This document shows positions 18,222 through 26,538 of a stretch of 46,991 nt of DNA, piece by piece (position 1 is the first letter of the stretch; each line of letters starts with the position of its first letter). The position numbers and the translations under genes were made by a program. The notes beneath the pieces were generated by a model. That model searched no databases. It was not told the DNA's origin and worked only from the letters and a program-made list of their open reading frames with translations. This stretch comes from CAZWAP01 sp964632005. Its GTDB lineage: Bacteria > Planctomycetota > Phycisphaerae > Sedimentisphaerales > Anaerobacaceae. Location: positions 1 through 46,991 of the forward strand of contig CAZWAP010000017.1 in assembly GCA_964632005.1 (NCBI GenBank), read 5' to 3'.

Positions 18222-18761
18222 TCACGCCCTCGAATCATAAACACTGTTTCCGTGGGAATCATACGCCACGATCGCCGGAAAATCAACGACGCGCAACTCC
18301 CGTATCGCCTCGGTGCCCAGGTCCTCGTACGCGACCACTCTGGCCGCAACAATGTGCCTGCTCAAAAGCGCCCCCGCTCCGCCGATTGCCGCTAAATGTA
18401 CGGCCCCATACTCTCTAAGGGCCTCTCGAACCTCCCTGCTGCGGTACCCTTTGCCTATCATCGCCCTTAGCCCCCTGGAAATCAATGCAGGGCTGAGGCC
18501 GTCCATCCTCGAGGAGGTCGTCGGGCCCGCCGAACCTATAACCTGTCCCGGCCGTGCCGGCGTCGGACCAACGTAGTAAATCACCGCCCCCTCCACAGGG
18601 ATCGGCATCGCCTCCCCCGCCTCCAGGGCCCTGACCAGCCGCTTGTGCGCGATGTCTCGCGCCGTGTAGACCACCCCGCACAAGACAACCGGTTCGCCCG
18701 CCTCGAGCGAACGAACTTCCGACTCCGACAACGGAGCCTCCAGCTTCCTAACCCGGCTCAT
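18222..18761 (-). CDS. Class I fumarase / tartrate dehydratase beta-subunit-type protein
   Basis: 179 residues from the ATG at 18761, with GGAG nine bases upstream; a longer frame exists but its extension looks non-coding. 'LEAGEPVVLCGVVYTARDIAHKRL' and 'GPTTSSRMDGLSPALI' are hallmarks of the fumarase C-terminal (beta) domain, which helps bind the dicarboxylate; the [4Fe-4S] alpha domain is needed for hydration. No alpha-subunit gene is next to it here. Downstream, 3 bp away, is a YchF-like gene. It may pair with an alpha subunit encoded elsewhere. 'IGKGYRSREVREAL' fits 'IGKG' of the family. Confidence 0.82.
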   Translation of the reverse strand: MSRVRKLEAPLSESEVRSLEAGEPVVLCGVVYTARDIAHKRLVRALEAGEAMPIPVEGAVIYYVGPTPARPGQVIGSAGPTTSSRMDGLSPALISRGLRAMIGKGYRSREVREALREYGAVHLAAIGGAGALLSRHIVAARVVAYEDLGTEAIRELRVVDFPAIVAYDSHGNSVYDSRA

Positions 18762-18968
18762 CTGCACCCACTCCACACTTGCCCCTGCAAACCTCGCCAG
18801 TGTACACCAAACCGCCGACCCTGCGAAACCAAAAGCCCCAAAAATTTCTTTGCAAAGCCTCGCCTTGTCCTCCGGCATTCCGCCTTGCCCTGCCCCGGAA
18901 CCCACGGCCCAGACTTTCTTCGGATTTACCTGTCCTCCACCAAGCCCCTGTGTTACAATCGACCCGTT

Positions 18969-19607
18969 ATGGGCAAGTACCCGATATTCCTGGAGCTTGC
19001 GGGCCGCCGGGTCGTCGTCATAGGTGGTGGCAGTGTCGCTGTACGCAAAGTCCAGGCACTGCTGGCCGCAGAGGCAAGGGTCGTCATTGTTGCCGAAAGA
19101 ATCGACGATATGATGGTCGCCCTGTGCGCCGGCACCGAGACCAAGCTTATAAAGGCCAGGTACTCAAAGAATTACCTCACCGGCGCCGTACTCGCTATCG
19201 CCGCCACAAACAACAATGCCCTCAACAAGCAGATATACCGCGACTGCCAGGAACTCGAGATCCTCTGCAATGTCGTCGACACGCCCGAACTGTGTGACTT
19301 CTTTGTGCCCGCGGTCGTGAAACGCGGCAGCCTCCAGATAGCCATCGGCACCGAGGGCCACAGTCCTGCGTACGCCGGCCATATAAGAAAAAAGCTCGAA
19401 GAAATGTTTACCGACAAGCACGGCGAGTTTGTCGCAGAGCTCGAAGCCCTCAGAAACAAGGTCCTCGAGCAGGTGCCCGACCCCACCGACCGCAAGGCCA
19501 TCTTCGGCCGCCTCGTCAACGATGAGTCCTTTGACTATTTCGTAAAAAACGGCCCGGACGCCTGGTGCGACCGGGCCAATGCTATCATCTCCGAGGTAAA
19601 CCGGTGA
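18969..19607 (+). CDS. Precorrin-2 dehydrogenase / sirohydrochlorin ferrochelatase-type protein
   Basis: 212 residues from the ATG at 18969. The N-terminus 'YPIFLELAGRRVVVIGGGSV' is the NAD-binding fold of the CysG N-terminal/Met8 family, with GGG-x-V-A-x-x-K. The middle segment 'AIAATNNNALNKQIYRDCQE' and 'CNVVDTPELCDFFVPAVVKR' are highly conserved in precorrin-2 dehydrogenases. The methyltransferase domain of CysG is absent, so this is the short form. It converts precorrin-2 to sirohydrochlorin for siroheme or haem biosynthesis. No Shine-Dalgarno is visible; a TACAAT sequence ends 10 bases upstream, so a nearly leaderless transcript is possible. It ends 10 bp from convergent rplU. Confidence 0.9.
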   Translation: MGKYPIFLELAGRRVVVIGGGSVAVRKVQALLAAEARVVIVAERIDDMMVALCAGTETKLIKARYSKNYLTGAVLAIAATNNNALNKQIYRDCQELEILCNVVDTPELCDFFVPAVVKRGSLQIAIGTEGHSPAYAGHIRKKLEEMFTDKHGEFVAELEALRNKVLEQVPDPTDRKAIFGRLVNDESFDYFVKNGPDAWCDRANAIISEVNR

Positions 19608-19617
19608 AAACGCCGGC

Positions 19618-19947
19618 TCATACCTCGATCTTTTCGATCCTCACCTGCAGATACTTCTGCCGATGTCCGATACGCCTCCTGCTATTCTTACGCCTGCGAA
19701 AGTGCGTCGGGTACAGCTTCTTGCCCTTGACCACGGCTTCTTCAGCCGTGCTCCTGAACGAGGCAACAACCTTCGCCCCCTCCACGTATGGCGTGCCTAT
19801 CCTGACGTCCTCGTCGTCGCGGACCAAGAGTACCCTCTCCAGCTCAATGCTCTTGGCGTCCGGCGGCACATCCGTCAGCTCAATGTTGATACAATCACCT
19901 TCGCTGACCTTGTATTGCTTTGAACCTTGCTCAACCACAGCATACAT
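19618..19947 (-). CDS. rplU: 50S ribosomal protein L21
   Basis: 109 residues from ATG at 19947, with GGGAG nine bases upstream; a longer frame adds unconserved residues. 'MYAVVEQGSKQYKVSEGD' and 'HFRRRKNSRRRIGHRQKYLQ' are diagnostic of L21, which binds 23S rRNA near L20. The gene stands alone: rpmA (L27), its usual partner, is not downstream, since the next 10 bp lead into a convergent gene. A predicted promoter lies at 19994-20022. Confidence 0.95.
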   Translation of the reverse strand: MYAVVEQGSKQYKVSEGDCINIELTDVPPDAKSIELERVLLVRDDEDVRIGTPYVEGAKVVASFRSTAEEAVVKGKKLYPTHFRRRKNSRRRIGHRQKYLQVRIEKIEV

Positions 19948-19993
19948 CGCCGATACTCCCGGTCGTTCAACCTTACACCTAACAAAGCGGCGT

Positions 19994-20022
19994 ATCTTAT
20001 AAGCCGAAGCACGCCCTGTAAA
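19994..20022 (-). promoter_or_regulatory. Predicted promoter for rplU
   Basis: On the minus strand TTTACA (20017-20022) and TAAGAT (19994-19999) are 17 bases apart; an overlapping TATAAG is present with shorter spacing. The predicted leader to the ATG at 19947 is about 40 nt. The match to the -10 consensus is only moderate. Confidence 0.45.
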
Positions 20023-20104
20023 GCAAATTTCACATAATTTTGTGTCCACCCCCGCAAATTGACGCTAAAATCGCCCTTAAACGCACCCGCACAGGAGTCG
20101 TCTT

Positions 20105-20941
20105 ATGCAGCAGTTAGCCGTATTGAACGACAAAATAGTGCCATTTGAAAAGCTCCAGCCGGTTTACCTCGACCGAGGGACATTCTTCGGCGACGGCGTC
20201 TACGAGGTCGTCCGCAGCTACAACGGCAAGATATTCGCCCTCGACGAGCACCTGGGCCGATTTGCCGCCAGCCTGGCCGCCATCGGGATCGAGAACGTCC
20301 AGATAGATCAAATCCGCACCAGGCTGCTGACCGCCTTTAAGAAAGCCGCTATCCCAAACGCAAAGATATATTTCCACGTAACAAGAGGCTCGGCCCCCAG
20401 AAACCACCTCGCTCCCGAGGCTCTAAAGCCCAACTTCTTCCTCACCATCACCGAGTTGCCCGAGAACCCCGACGCCAAGAACAACGGCATCGCCGTTGCT
20501 ACCCATCCCGACTGGCGCTGGAAACGCTGCGACATAAAGTCTCTCAACCTCCTGCCCAACGTTCTGGCCCGCCGGTATGCCGCACGCAAGGGCTGCGACG
20601 AGGCTATACTGGTCGACGACAACGGCCTGATAACCGAGGGTGCCGCCTCGGCATTCTTCGCCATCCTCGGCCGAACACTCCAGACCGCCCCACTATCCGC
20701 GAACATCCTCCCCTCCATCACCCGCCGCTATGTCATCAAAGCCGCCGAGAATCTCTCACTGCAGCTCATAGAGCAAGCGCTCAGTCCACACCAAGCCGCG
20801 CGCGCCGACGAGCTGTTCATTGCCATTACCACCTACGACATCCTGCCCGTGGTCAGATTCGACGATGCGGTAATTGCGGACGGCAGGCCCGGCAAGTACG
20901 TCAAGTCGCTCATCCAGGAATTCCGCAAGTTCACCCTCTGA
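20105..20941 (+). CDS. Class IV (PLP) aminotransferase, D-alanine/branched-chain type
   Basis: 278 residues. AGGAG precedes the ATG by seven bases. 'YLDRGTFFGDGVYEVVRSYN' is the family's N-terminal signature. The PLP lysine is in 'CDIKSLNLLPNVLA' and the cofactor-binding segment is 'DDNGLITEGAASAFFAI' (fold type IV). 'VYEVVR' with 'HLGRFAASLAAIGI' resembles D-amino acid transaminase more than branched-chain enzymes, but 4-amino-4-deoxychorismate lyase is also in this fold. The reaction is most likely transamination between a D- or branched-chain amino acid and 2-oxoglutarate. It is divergent from rplU with a 157-bp spacer between the start codons. Confidence 0.85.
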   Translation: MQQLAVLNDKIVPFEKLQPVYLDRGTFFGDGVYEVVRSYNGKIFALDEHLGRFAASLAAIGIENVQIDQIRTRLLTAFKKAAIPNAKIYFHVTRGSAPRNHLAPEALKPNFFLTITELPENPDAKNNGIAVATHPDWRWKRCDIKSLNLLPNVLARRYAARKGCDEAILVDDNGLITEGAASAFFAILGRTLQTAPLSANILPSITRRYVIKAAENLSLQLIEQALSPHQAARADELFIAITTYDILPVVRFDDAVIADGRPGKYVKSLIQEFRKFTL

Positions 20942-21167
20942 CGCTTGCCCTCGCGTGCAACGCAAAACTCCATTGAAAATCTCGATGTCCGCCCCCGGCG
21001 ACAAGTAAATCTTCGGGCCGAGCCACCGTTGAGCTCTCTTGCCGCTGCGGCGTGCTTCTCGCCCTGCCACAGCAGACCAACCAGGCCCCTTATTCCGATC
21101 GCAGAATATCCTTTCAATTCCAACCCCAGCCGCCTATCATACCGTGGGTGGTCCAGACCGGTATGTT

Positions 21168-21186
21168 GTGGTCTCGATAAGACCAC
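21168..21186 (+). promoter_or_regulatory. 7-bp perfect hairpin just upstream of the protease start
   Basis: GTGGTCT (21168-21174) and AGACCAC (21180-21186) form a perfect 7-bp stem with a 5-base loop, ending about 13 bases before the GGGAGAAAG ribosome-binding site. It could influence translation of the HtrA pair or be fortuitous. A loose promoter-like pair, TTTCAA-N17-TATCAT, occurs at about 21112-21140. Confidence 0.35.
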
Positions 21187-21211
21187 TTGGCTGTTTTCGG
21201 GAGAAAGAACG

Positions 21212-22702
21212 ATGCGTACTCGCAGATGGATGGCATTCGCCGTGCTCACCCTGTCCGTCGGCTTGAGCGGACCGCTGCCCGAAGTCAGGGGGCAAGGCGA
21301 ACTCGAAAAGTCCGTCGTCTTGATCAGATGTGTCAAGCAGAGCTTCGATTACGTCACCCCGTGGAAGCAAAAGAGTATGACCCAGGGGGTCGGCTCAGGA
21401 TTTATCATAGCCGGCAGCAGAATCCTTACCAACGCGCACAACGTCAGCAATTGGAAATACATAGAATTGAGAAAACAAAACGTCGCACGACGCTATCCAG
21501 CCAGGGTCGCTTTCGTCGGGCACGATTGCGACCTGGCCCTGCTGACCGTCGACGACCAGACCTTTTTCGACGACACAATCCCCCTCGAATTCGCCGACAT
21601 CCCGAAGGTAAACAGCACCGTCTCAACCTACGGATTTCCACTGGGCGGCAATCGTATCTCCGTCACCGAGGGAGTGGTCTCGCGAATAGAGAGCGACACC
21701 TACGTCCACACCGGTGCCGACTCGCACCTCGTCATCCAAACCGATGCCGCAATAAACCCCGGCAACAGCGGCGGCCCGGTAATTCAGAACGGCAAAGTCG
21801 TCGGCGTCGCCTTCCAGGGCCTCCAAATGGCCGAAAACATCGGCTATATGATCCCTACAACCGTGATCAGACATTTTCTCGAAGACATCGAGGACGGAAA
21901 ATATGACGGATTCGGCTCACTTGGTGTAATCCTGTACCCCGGGTTGCACAGCAGCAGCTACAAGGACTATCTCAGGGTCCCGCAAGACCAGGACGGCGTC
22001 GTCGTTATCCAGACCCTTATGCACAGTTCCGTCGAGTCAGTCCTTCAACCCAATGACGTCATTACACAGATCGACGGCTACAACATCGACAACGACGGTA
22101 TGGTGCGGATTCACGGCCTGACCCTGCATATGTCCGAGGTCACTGAGACAAAGCAGATCGGCCAGACCGTCGAACTCGTTTTCTACCGCGGAGGCAAACG
22201 CATCACCCGGAGCGCCGAAATAGCATTGAACAGGCCCGTATTCGAGTACGCCCGCAAGTACGACCGACCTCCACGTTATGTTTGCTATGCCGGGCTGACG
22301 TTCGTGCCGGCCACGAGGAACTACCTGGAGACCTGGGGACGCGAGTGGCTCAAGGACATTCCCCATTACCTGCGATACCTCTTCAATAACTCGATCCAGC
22401 TTAACACCGATCGGCTGCGCAAGGAATACGTGGTTCTCTCTGAGATTATGCCGGACCAGGTCAATTCCTATTGCAGCCCTTTCAAAGGCCTCGTGCTCGA
22501 GAGCATCAACGGAATCCAGATACGCAGCCTTGCTGACGTTCAAGAGGCCTTCAATCAGACTGAAGGTGATTATCACTGCCTGAAATTTATGGGCGACAAC
22601 CGCATCTTGCCCATCTCCGTCGAAAAAGCCCGCCACAGACATCAGCTCATACTGGACAAATATCACATACCTGCCGAAGCACGTCTGGAGGAACAGCCGT
22701 GA
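21212..22702 (+). CDS. Secreted HtrA/Deg-like serine protease with PDZ domains
   Basis: 496 residues from the ATG at 21212, preceded by GGGAGAAAG. A signal peptide (RRWMAFAVLTLSVGLSG ... VRGQG) directs export. The trypsin-like triad is intact: His76 in 'ILTNAHNVSN', Asp107 in 'GHDCDLALL' and Ser186 in 'INPGNSGGPVI'. A PDZ domain covers ~250-350 ('SVESVLQPNDVITQIDGYNI'), followed by a second at ~430-470 ('FKGLVLESINGIQIRSLADV'). The order and C-terminal region resemble the plant Deg9-type family more than E. coli DegP. It probably degrades or checks envelope proteins. Its stop overlaps the GTG start of the next gene by 4 bp, so the two are translationally coupled. Confidence 0.88.
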   Translation: MRTRRWMAFAVLTLSVGLSGPLPEVRGQGELEKSVVLIRCVKQSFDYVTPWKQKSMTQGVGSGFIIAGSRILTNAHNVSNWKYIELRKQNVARRYPARVAFVGHDCDLALLTVDDQTFFDDTIPLEFADIPKVNSTVSTYGFPLGGNRISVTEGVVSRIESDTYVHTGADSHLVIQTDAAINPGNSGGPVIQNGKVVGVAFQGLQMAENIGYMIPTTVIRHFLEDIEDGKYDGFGSLGVILYPGLHSSSYKDYLRVPQDQDGVVVIQTLMHSSVESVLQPNDVITQIDGYNIDNDGMVRIHGLTLHMSEVTETKQIGQTVELVFYRGGKRITRSAEIALNRPVFEYARKYDRPPRYVCYAGLTFVPATRNYLETWGREWLKDIPHYLRYLFNNSIQLNTDRLRKEYVVLSEIMPDQVNSYCSPFKGLVLESINGIQIRSLADVQEAFNQTEGDYHCLKFMGDNRILPISVEKARHRHQLILDKYHIPAEARLEEQP

Positions 22703-24213
22703 AGAACGCAAAAGCTCCGCTCTTTATCTTCTCCGTCGTTGTTCTCTCTTCGTCGCTCGGGGCGGTGGAGCCTCAACCGGTCGAAACCGATTTCACCGAC
22801 GAAATGAGGGATTCTGTCGTCTACCTGAAGACCTCCTTTTATGGCTATGAGCAGCTCCAGCCCTGGAAGCATAAACCGCTCACCGACAACCACGCCTACG
22901 CTTGTGCGGTCGGACCCTACCAGGTACTCACCACCGCCTGGAACGTCGCCAATCTTGCATTCGTAAAGGCCCTCAGGTACGGCCACAGCGAGTTCATCAC
23001 CGCCGAGGTCAAGCTCGTGGACTACGAAAGCAACCTCTGCTTGATCGAGCTCAATCCCGACCAACTCGACCAACCGTTGAAGCCCCTGACTTTCTCCGAG
23101 ACCTTCCCCAAAGGCGCCAGGGTCGATTTCTACTGGCTCTCCGCCGAGAACCGTATGTATAGCGGGCGGGCCTACCTCGATCGGGCCAGGGTCGCGCCAA
23201 CGAATACCTCCTATCAGCGACGCCTCCACTACATCGTCGCCAATACATCCCGCCGAACCGGCATCGGACAGCTCTATTGTGTCGGCCCGAACCCCATCGG
23301 TATCGCCTGCTGGTCGAACGACAACAAAGAGGCCGGCCTGATCCCCGGTGAACTGATCAACAGATTCCTCAAGGCCGCCAGGAGCAAACATTACAAAGGG
23401 TTCGGCGCGGTCGGCTTCGCCGCGACCGACCTGCTCGACCCGGCGCTGCGCTCCTATCTGAAAATGCCCGAATCCATAAAAAACGGAATCTACGTCACCG
23501 ACGTCTACACGATCGGCACCGGGTCCGACGTGCTCAACAAGGGTGACGTCATCCTGGCCGTCGACGGCCAGACGCTCGATTCCCACGGCCGATTCAAACA
23601 CCCCAAGTACGAACAACTCAACTTCGAGCACCTGATCACCAGTAAATTAGCCGGTAAAGAAATCACCTTTGAAATCTGGCGCGACGCCGCAAAGACCCAG
23701 CTCCACACGAACGTCAAGAACTTCCGGGCCCCCGAAATGCTCGTCCCGTTCCACGAGTACGACCGCCAGCCCGAATACGTGATCACCGGCGGATTCATCC
23801 TCCAGAAGCTCACACGTCAATACCTTACCCAGTGGGGCGAGGATTGGGTCGGAAAGGTCTCTCCGCATCTGTATCACTACTACCGTGACCTGGCTTACAA
23901 ACCTACGCCCCAACGCCAGGACATCGTTATCCTCAGCTACGTCTTGCCCGCCCCCATCAACCTCGGCTACAAAGACCTCGCCCAGATCGTCGTCAAGAAG
24001 TTCAACGGAATGAAAATACGCTCCATCGCCGACATACCCGCCGCCCAGAAGTTAAATCCCGATTCAAAATACGACGTCATCGAGTTTGAAATGGACAACC
24101 CTACGGTCGTGATACCGCGCGACCAGCTGCCTCAGGCCGACGCACTTATCAGCAGAAGCTATGGCATAGGCAAACTGCAGAATATCAACCCGCGACCCGC
24201 CCGCACTCACTGA
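22699..24213 (+). CDS. HtrA-like pseudoprotease, paralogue of the preceding protease
   Basis: 504 residues from GTG at 22699, in a GTGA overlap with the upstream stop. A signal peptide (LFIFSVVVLSSSLGA) is present. It aligns along its length with the preceding protease: 'WGEDWVGKVSPHLYHYYRD' against 'WGREWLKDIPHYLRYLFNN', and 'VKKFNGMKIRSIADI' against 'LESINGIQIRSLADV'. All catalytic positions are lost: the His site reads 'LTTAWNVAN' (Trp81), the Asp site 'ESNLCLIEL' (Asn112), and the GNSGG loop is replaced by 'SRRTGIGQLY'. PDZ-like segments are retained ('LNKGDVILAVDGQTL'). It is therefore likely a non-catalytic partner or binding protein, perhaps in mixed oligomers with the active enzyme. 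Confidence 0.85.
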   Translation: MKNAKAPLFIFSVVVLSSSLGAVEPQPVETDFTDEMRDSVVYLKTSFYGYEQLQPWKHKPLTDNHAYACAVGPYQVLTTAWNVANLAFVKALRYGHSEFITAEVKLVDYESNLCLIELNPDQLDQPLKPLTFSETFPKGARVDFYWLSAENRMYSGRAYLDRARVAPTNTSYQRRLHYIVANTSRRTGIGQLYCVGPNPIGIACWSNDNKEAGLIPGELINRFLKAARSKHYKGFGAVGFAATDLLDPALRSYLKMPESIKNGIYVTDVYTIGTGSDVLNKGDVILAVDGQTLDSHGRFKHPKYEQLNFEHLITSKLAGKEITFEIWRDAAKTQLHTNVKNFRAPEMLVPFHEYDRQPEYVITGGFILQKLTRQYLTQWGEDWVGKVSPHLYHYYRDLAYKPTPQRQDIVILSYVLPAPINLGYKDLAQIVVKKFNGMKIRSIADIPAAQKLNPDSKYDVIEFEMDNPTVVIPRDQLPQADALISRSYGIGKLQNINPRPARTH

Positions 24214-24238
24214 TACTCGAACGTGCCGGCCTTCGCGC

Positions 24239-25030
24239 TCAGTCCTTGACCAGGTAAGGCTGTTCGGGTAGTCGTCGGACCCAAACGTTGCGAAACCGCA
24301 CCGGGTTGCCGTGGTTCTGGATTGTGATCGGCAGCTCATCCGGGTGTGGACTGTACGCAGCCTTTTTCTTGTGGAACGTTGAACCTTCTATCTCAAGGTT
24401 GTTGTGCACGGCTACCCCGTTGTGAAGCACCGTAATCCTCGCCTTGCGGACGAGCTTATCCCCGTCAAACAACGGCCTGAGAAAAACAATGTCGTAGCTC
24501 TGCCACTCTCCCGGCTCGCGGCAGGCGTTGAACATCGGCGGATGCTGCCCGTAAATGGCCGCCGCCTGGCCGTCCGCATACGTCTCGTTCTTGTACGAGT
24601 CCAGTATTTGCACCTCGTACCTGCCCATAAAGAATATCCCGCTGTTGCCCCGACCCTGACCGCTGCCTTTGACTTCCGCCGGAGTGGCCCACTCAACGTG
24701 CAACTGGCAATTGCCAAAATTCTCCTTCGTACGAATGCCGCCCGACTTCTTGACGACCTCCATATACCCGTTCTCAATCTTCCACCCCACTTCTCCTCCC
24801 TTGGTGCTGATCAGCCCGGGCGTGGACTTGCCGTCGAAAAGAATTATGGCGTCCGAAGGCGGCCCGCCCGGTTCATCAGCCGGCATCACTACCGGCGGAC
24901 GCGGACGGCTCATATCATGCACCGCGTATTTCTTCACCTCCTTAGCTGCGTACACGCTCATCGCCGAACACAGTGCCCCCAAAGTCAAACAAACAACCAT
25001 CTTCCTCGCTTGTGCACCCTTATCCATCAT
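24239..25030 (-). CDS. Exported DUF1080 (3-keto-disaccharide hydrolase) protein
   Basis: 263 residues. AGGAG lies just before two adjacent ATGs (25030 and 25027). A signal peptide spans 'MVVCLTLGALCSAMSVYAAK'. The DUF1080 domain fills the rest: 'DAIILFDGKSTPGLIS', 'VGWKIENGYMEVVKKSGGIR', 'GRGNSGIFFMGRYEVQILDS' and 'YDIVFLRPLF'. The fold is a concanavalin-like jelly roll, and some members hydrolyse 3-keto-glycosides produced by oxidation of sugars. The neighbouring Gfo/Idh/MocA oxidoreductase could make such 3-keto sugars, which supports this role. It is 117 bp downstream of that oxidoreductase on the same strand. Confidence 0.9.
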   Translation of the reverse strand: MMDKGAQARKMVVCLTLGALCSAMSVYAAKEVKKYAVHDMSRPRPPVVMPADEPGGPPSDAIILFDGKSTPGLISTKGGEVGWKIENGYMEVVKKSGGIRTKENFGNCQLHVEWATPAEVKGSGQGRGNSGIFFMGRYEVQILDSYKNETYADGQAAAIYGQHPPMFNACREPGEWQSYDIVFLRPLFDGDKLVRKARITVLHNGVAVHNNLEIEGSTFHKKKAAYSPHPDELPITIQNHGNPVRFRNVWVRRLPEQPYLVKD

Positions 25031-25147
25031 TTTCTCCTGGTTCCTTGCGACCGTAAGCTCCGAAAAACTTCACACACCGGCTGCCAACCCTGCATCCCCT
25101 GCCAACGCGAGCAGCAACCAACCATTGAGTATCGATCCAGCCATCAC

Positions 25148-26452
25148 CTAAACGATAATCTCCTCCTTCTCGGGATCAAAACGAGCGCCCTTGCCCGCCT
25201 TCAAAGCCAACATCCCCATCTGAAGCGCCGTCTGTACCCGGTAGGCCAGGTCCATAGAGCTCAACGTCTCGGTGTTCCGCGTCCGGCAACACTCCAGAAA
25301 CTCCCTCCAGTAACCGATGAAGTCCTCTCCGTGTTCGATTGCAAAACGCTGGGGCTTCTTCTTTGACCCTTGCGTGGGAATAAAGACTATCTCCTTCTTC
25401 TCGATCGTCAGCGTACCATCCCATCCCCGGATCACGGGTATTCGCTGCCCGGTACCCCTGGCACCACTGCCTGCGTAGTTGTTCGCCTGCGTCCCGAGTA
25501 CGGCAACGGTCAGCTTTTCCGGATAATCAATCAGCGTGTTGTAGGTATCCGGCACTTCTCGCTCCTGGTACCGGAACTTCCCGCCCGTCGCCACCACTAT
25601 GCTGGGCATACCCACCCCTAAGACCGAAGCCACCGGCGTAAAACAATGTGGAAAGAGGTCCGTCGAAGGTCCGCCCGCGTAGTCCTCGTACATCCGCCAC
25701 CGGAAGAATCTACTGACATCGAACGGCCTCTTGGGCGCATCACCCAGAAACGCCTCCCAGTTCAAATCAGGACCGGGTTTGGCATTTGGGTCGTCTATAG
25801 GCATTCCCCGCTCGCCCCAGTCACCCGTCCGGAAATACCCGCACTCAGCGTGCACGGGCCTGCCGATCAGTCCATCTGCAACGAGCTTCTTCATCTGAGC
25901 CCAGGCCGCGTCATACATCCCCTGCGTGCCGAGCTGGAAAACACGCCCACTCTTTTTCACCTCCTTCGCCAGCCTCTTGGTCAGCTCGAATTGACGCCAG
26001 TGCGTCACGGGCTTCTCGCAATACACGTCCTTGCCCGCCTTGACCGCATCGATGGCCTGGTAGCCGTGATGATGGTCCGGCGTCGCAATGCACACCACAT
26101 CAACATCCGCATCGGCAAGAAGCTCGCGATAATCCATATACGTCCTCGCCGCCCCGTACGCCTTCGCGCGTTGCTCCAGCCGCGGCCGATAAACGTCGCA
26201 CGCCGCAACTATCTCTACCGGTTCTTTTGCCTGCGTCTTCAACCAGTGCACCGCCTTGAAGTGGGCGCCGCTTCTACTGCCGCATCCTATAAAGCCCACC
26301 CCGAGCCGTTCATTCGCCCCTGCCGAACTGGCCGCCCCTCGCACCCTCGACGAGCGGGCTATAGATACTGCCGCCGCTGCCGCTCCCGCCGAATGAATAA
26401 ACTGCCGGCGTGTCAGACCCGTCCGCATCTTCGACGATTTCTTATCAGACAT
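25148..26452 (-). CDS. Tat-exported Gfo/Idh/MocA oxidoreductase
   Basis: 434 residues, AAGGAG before the ATG. The N-terminus has a Tat signal: TRRQFIHSAGAAAAAVSIA. The Rossmann fold begins 'LGVGFIGCGSRSGAHFKAV', and the family motif EKP is in 'DVYCEKPVTHWRQFEL'. 'CIATPDHHHGYQAIDAVKAG' is characteristic of planctomycete members. The enzyme carries a tightly bound NAD(P) and typically oxidises or dehydrates a sugar, for example at C3. Export of the folded cofactor-containing enzyme explains the Tat route. Lying upstream of a DUF1080 gene, it may start an extracytoplasmic 3-keto sugar pathway. Confidence 0.9.
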   Translation of the reverse strand: MSDKKSSKMRTGLTRRQFIHSAGAAAAAVSIARSSRVRGAASSAGANERLGVGFIGCGSRSGAHFKAVHWLKTQAKEPVEIVAACDVYRPRLEQRAKAYGAARTYMDYRELLADADVDVVCIATPDHHHGYQAIDAVKAGKDVYCEKPVTHWRQFELTKRLAKEVKKSGRVFQLGTQGMYDAAWAQMKKLVADGLIGRPVHAECGYFRTGDWGERGMPIDDPNAKPGPDLNWEAFLGDAPKRPFDVSRFFRWRMYEDYAGGPSTDLFPHCFTPVASVLGVGMPSIVVATGGKFRYQEREVPDTYNTLIDYPEKLTVAVLGTQANNYAGSGARGTGQRIPVIRGWDGTLTIEKKEIVFIPTQGSKKKPQRFAIEHGEDFIGYWREFLECCRTRNTETLSSMDLAYRVQTALQMGMLALKAGKGARFDPEKEEIIV

Positions 26453-26538
26453 TCGCTTGTCTCCTTAATTTCCAGTTTCGTCCTGCCCTGTTCGATCTCT
26501 CTGCTCGCCCCGCCCCCACGTACCGTGCACGTTGCATA

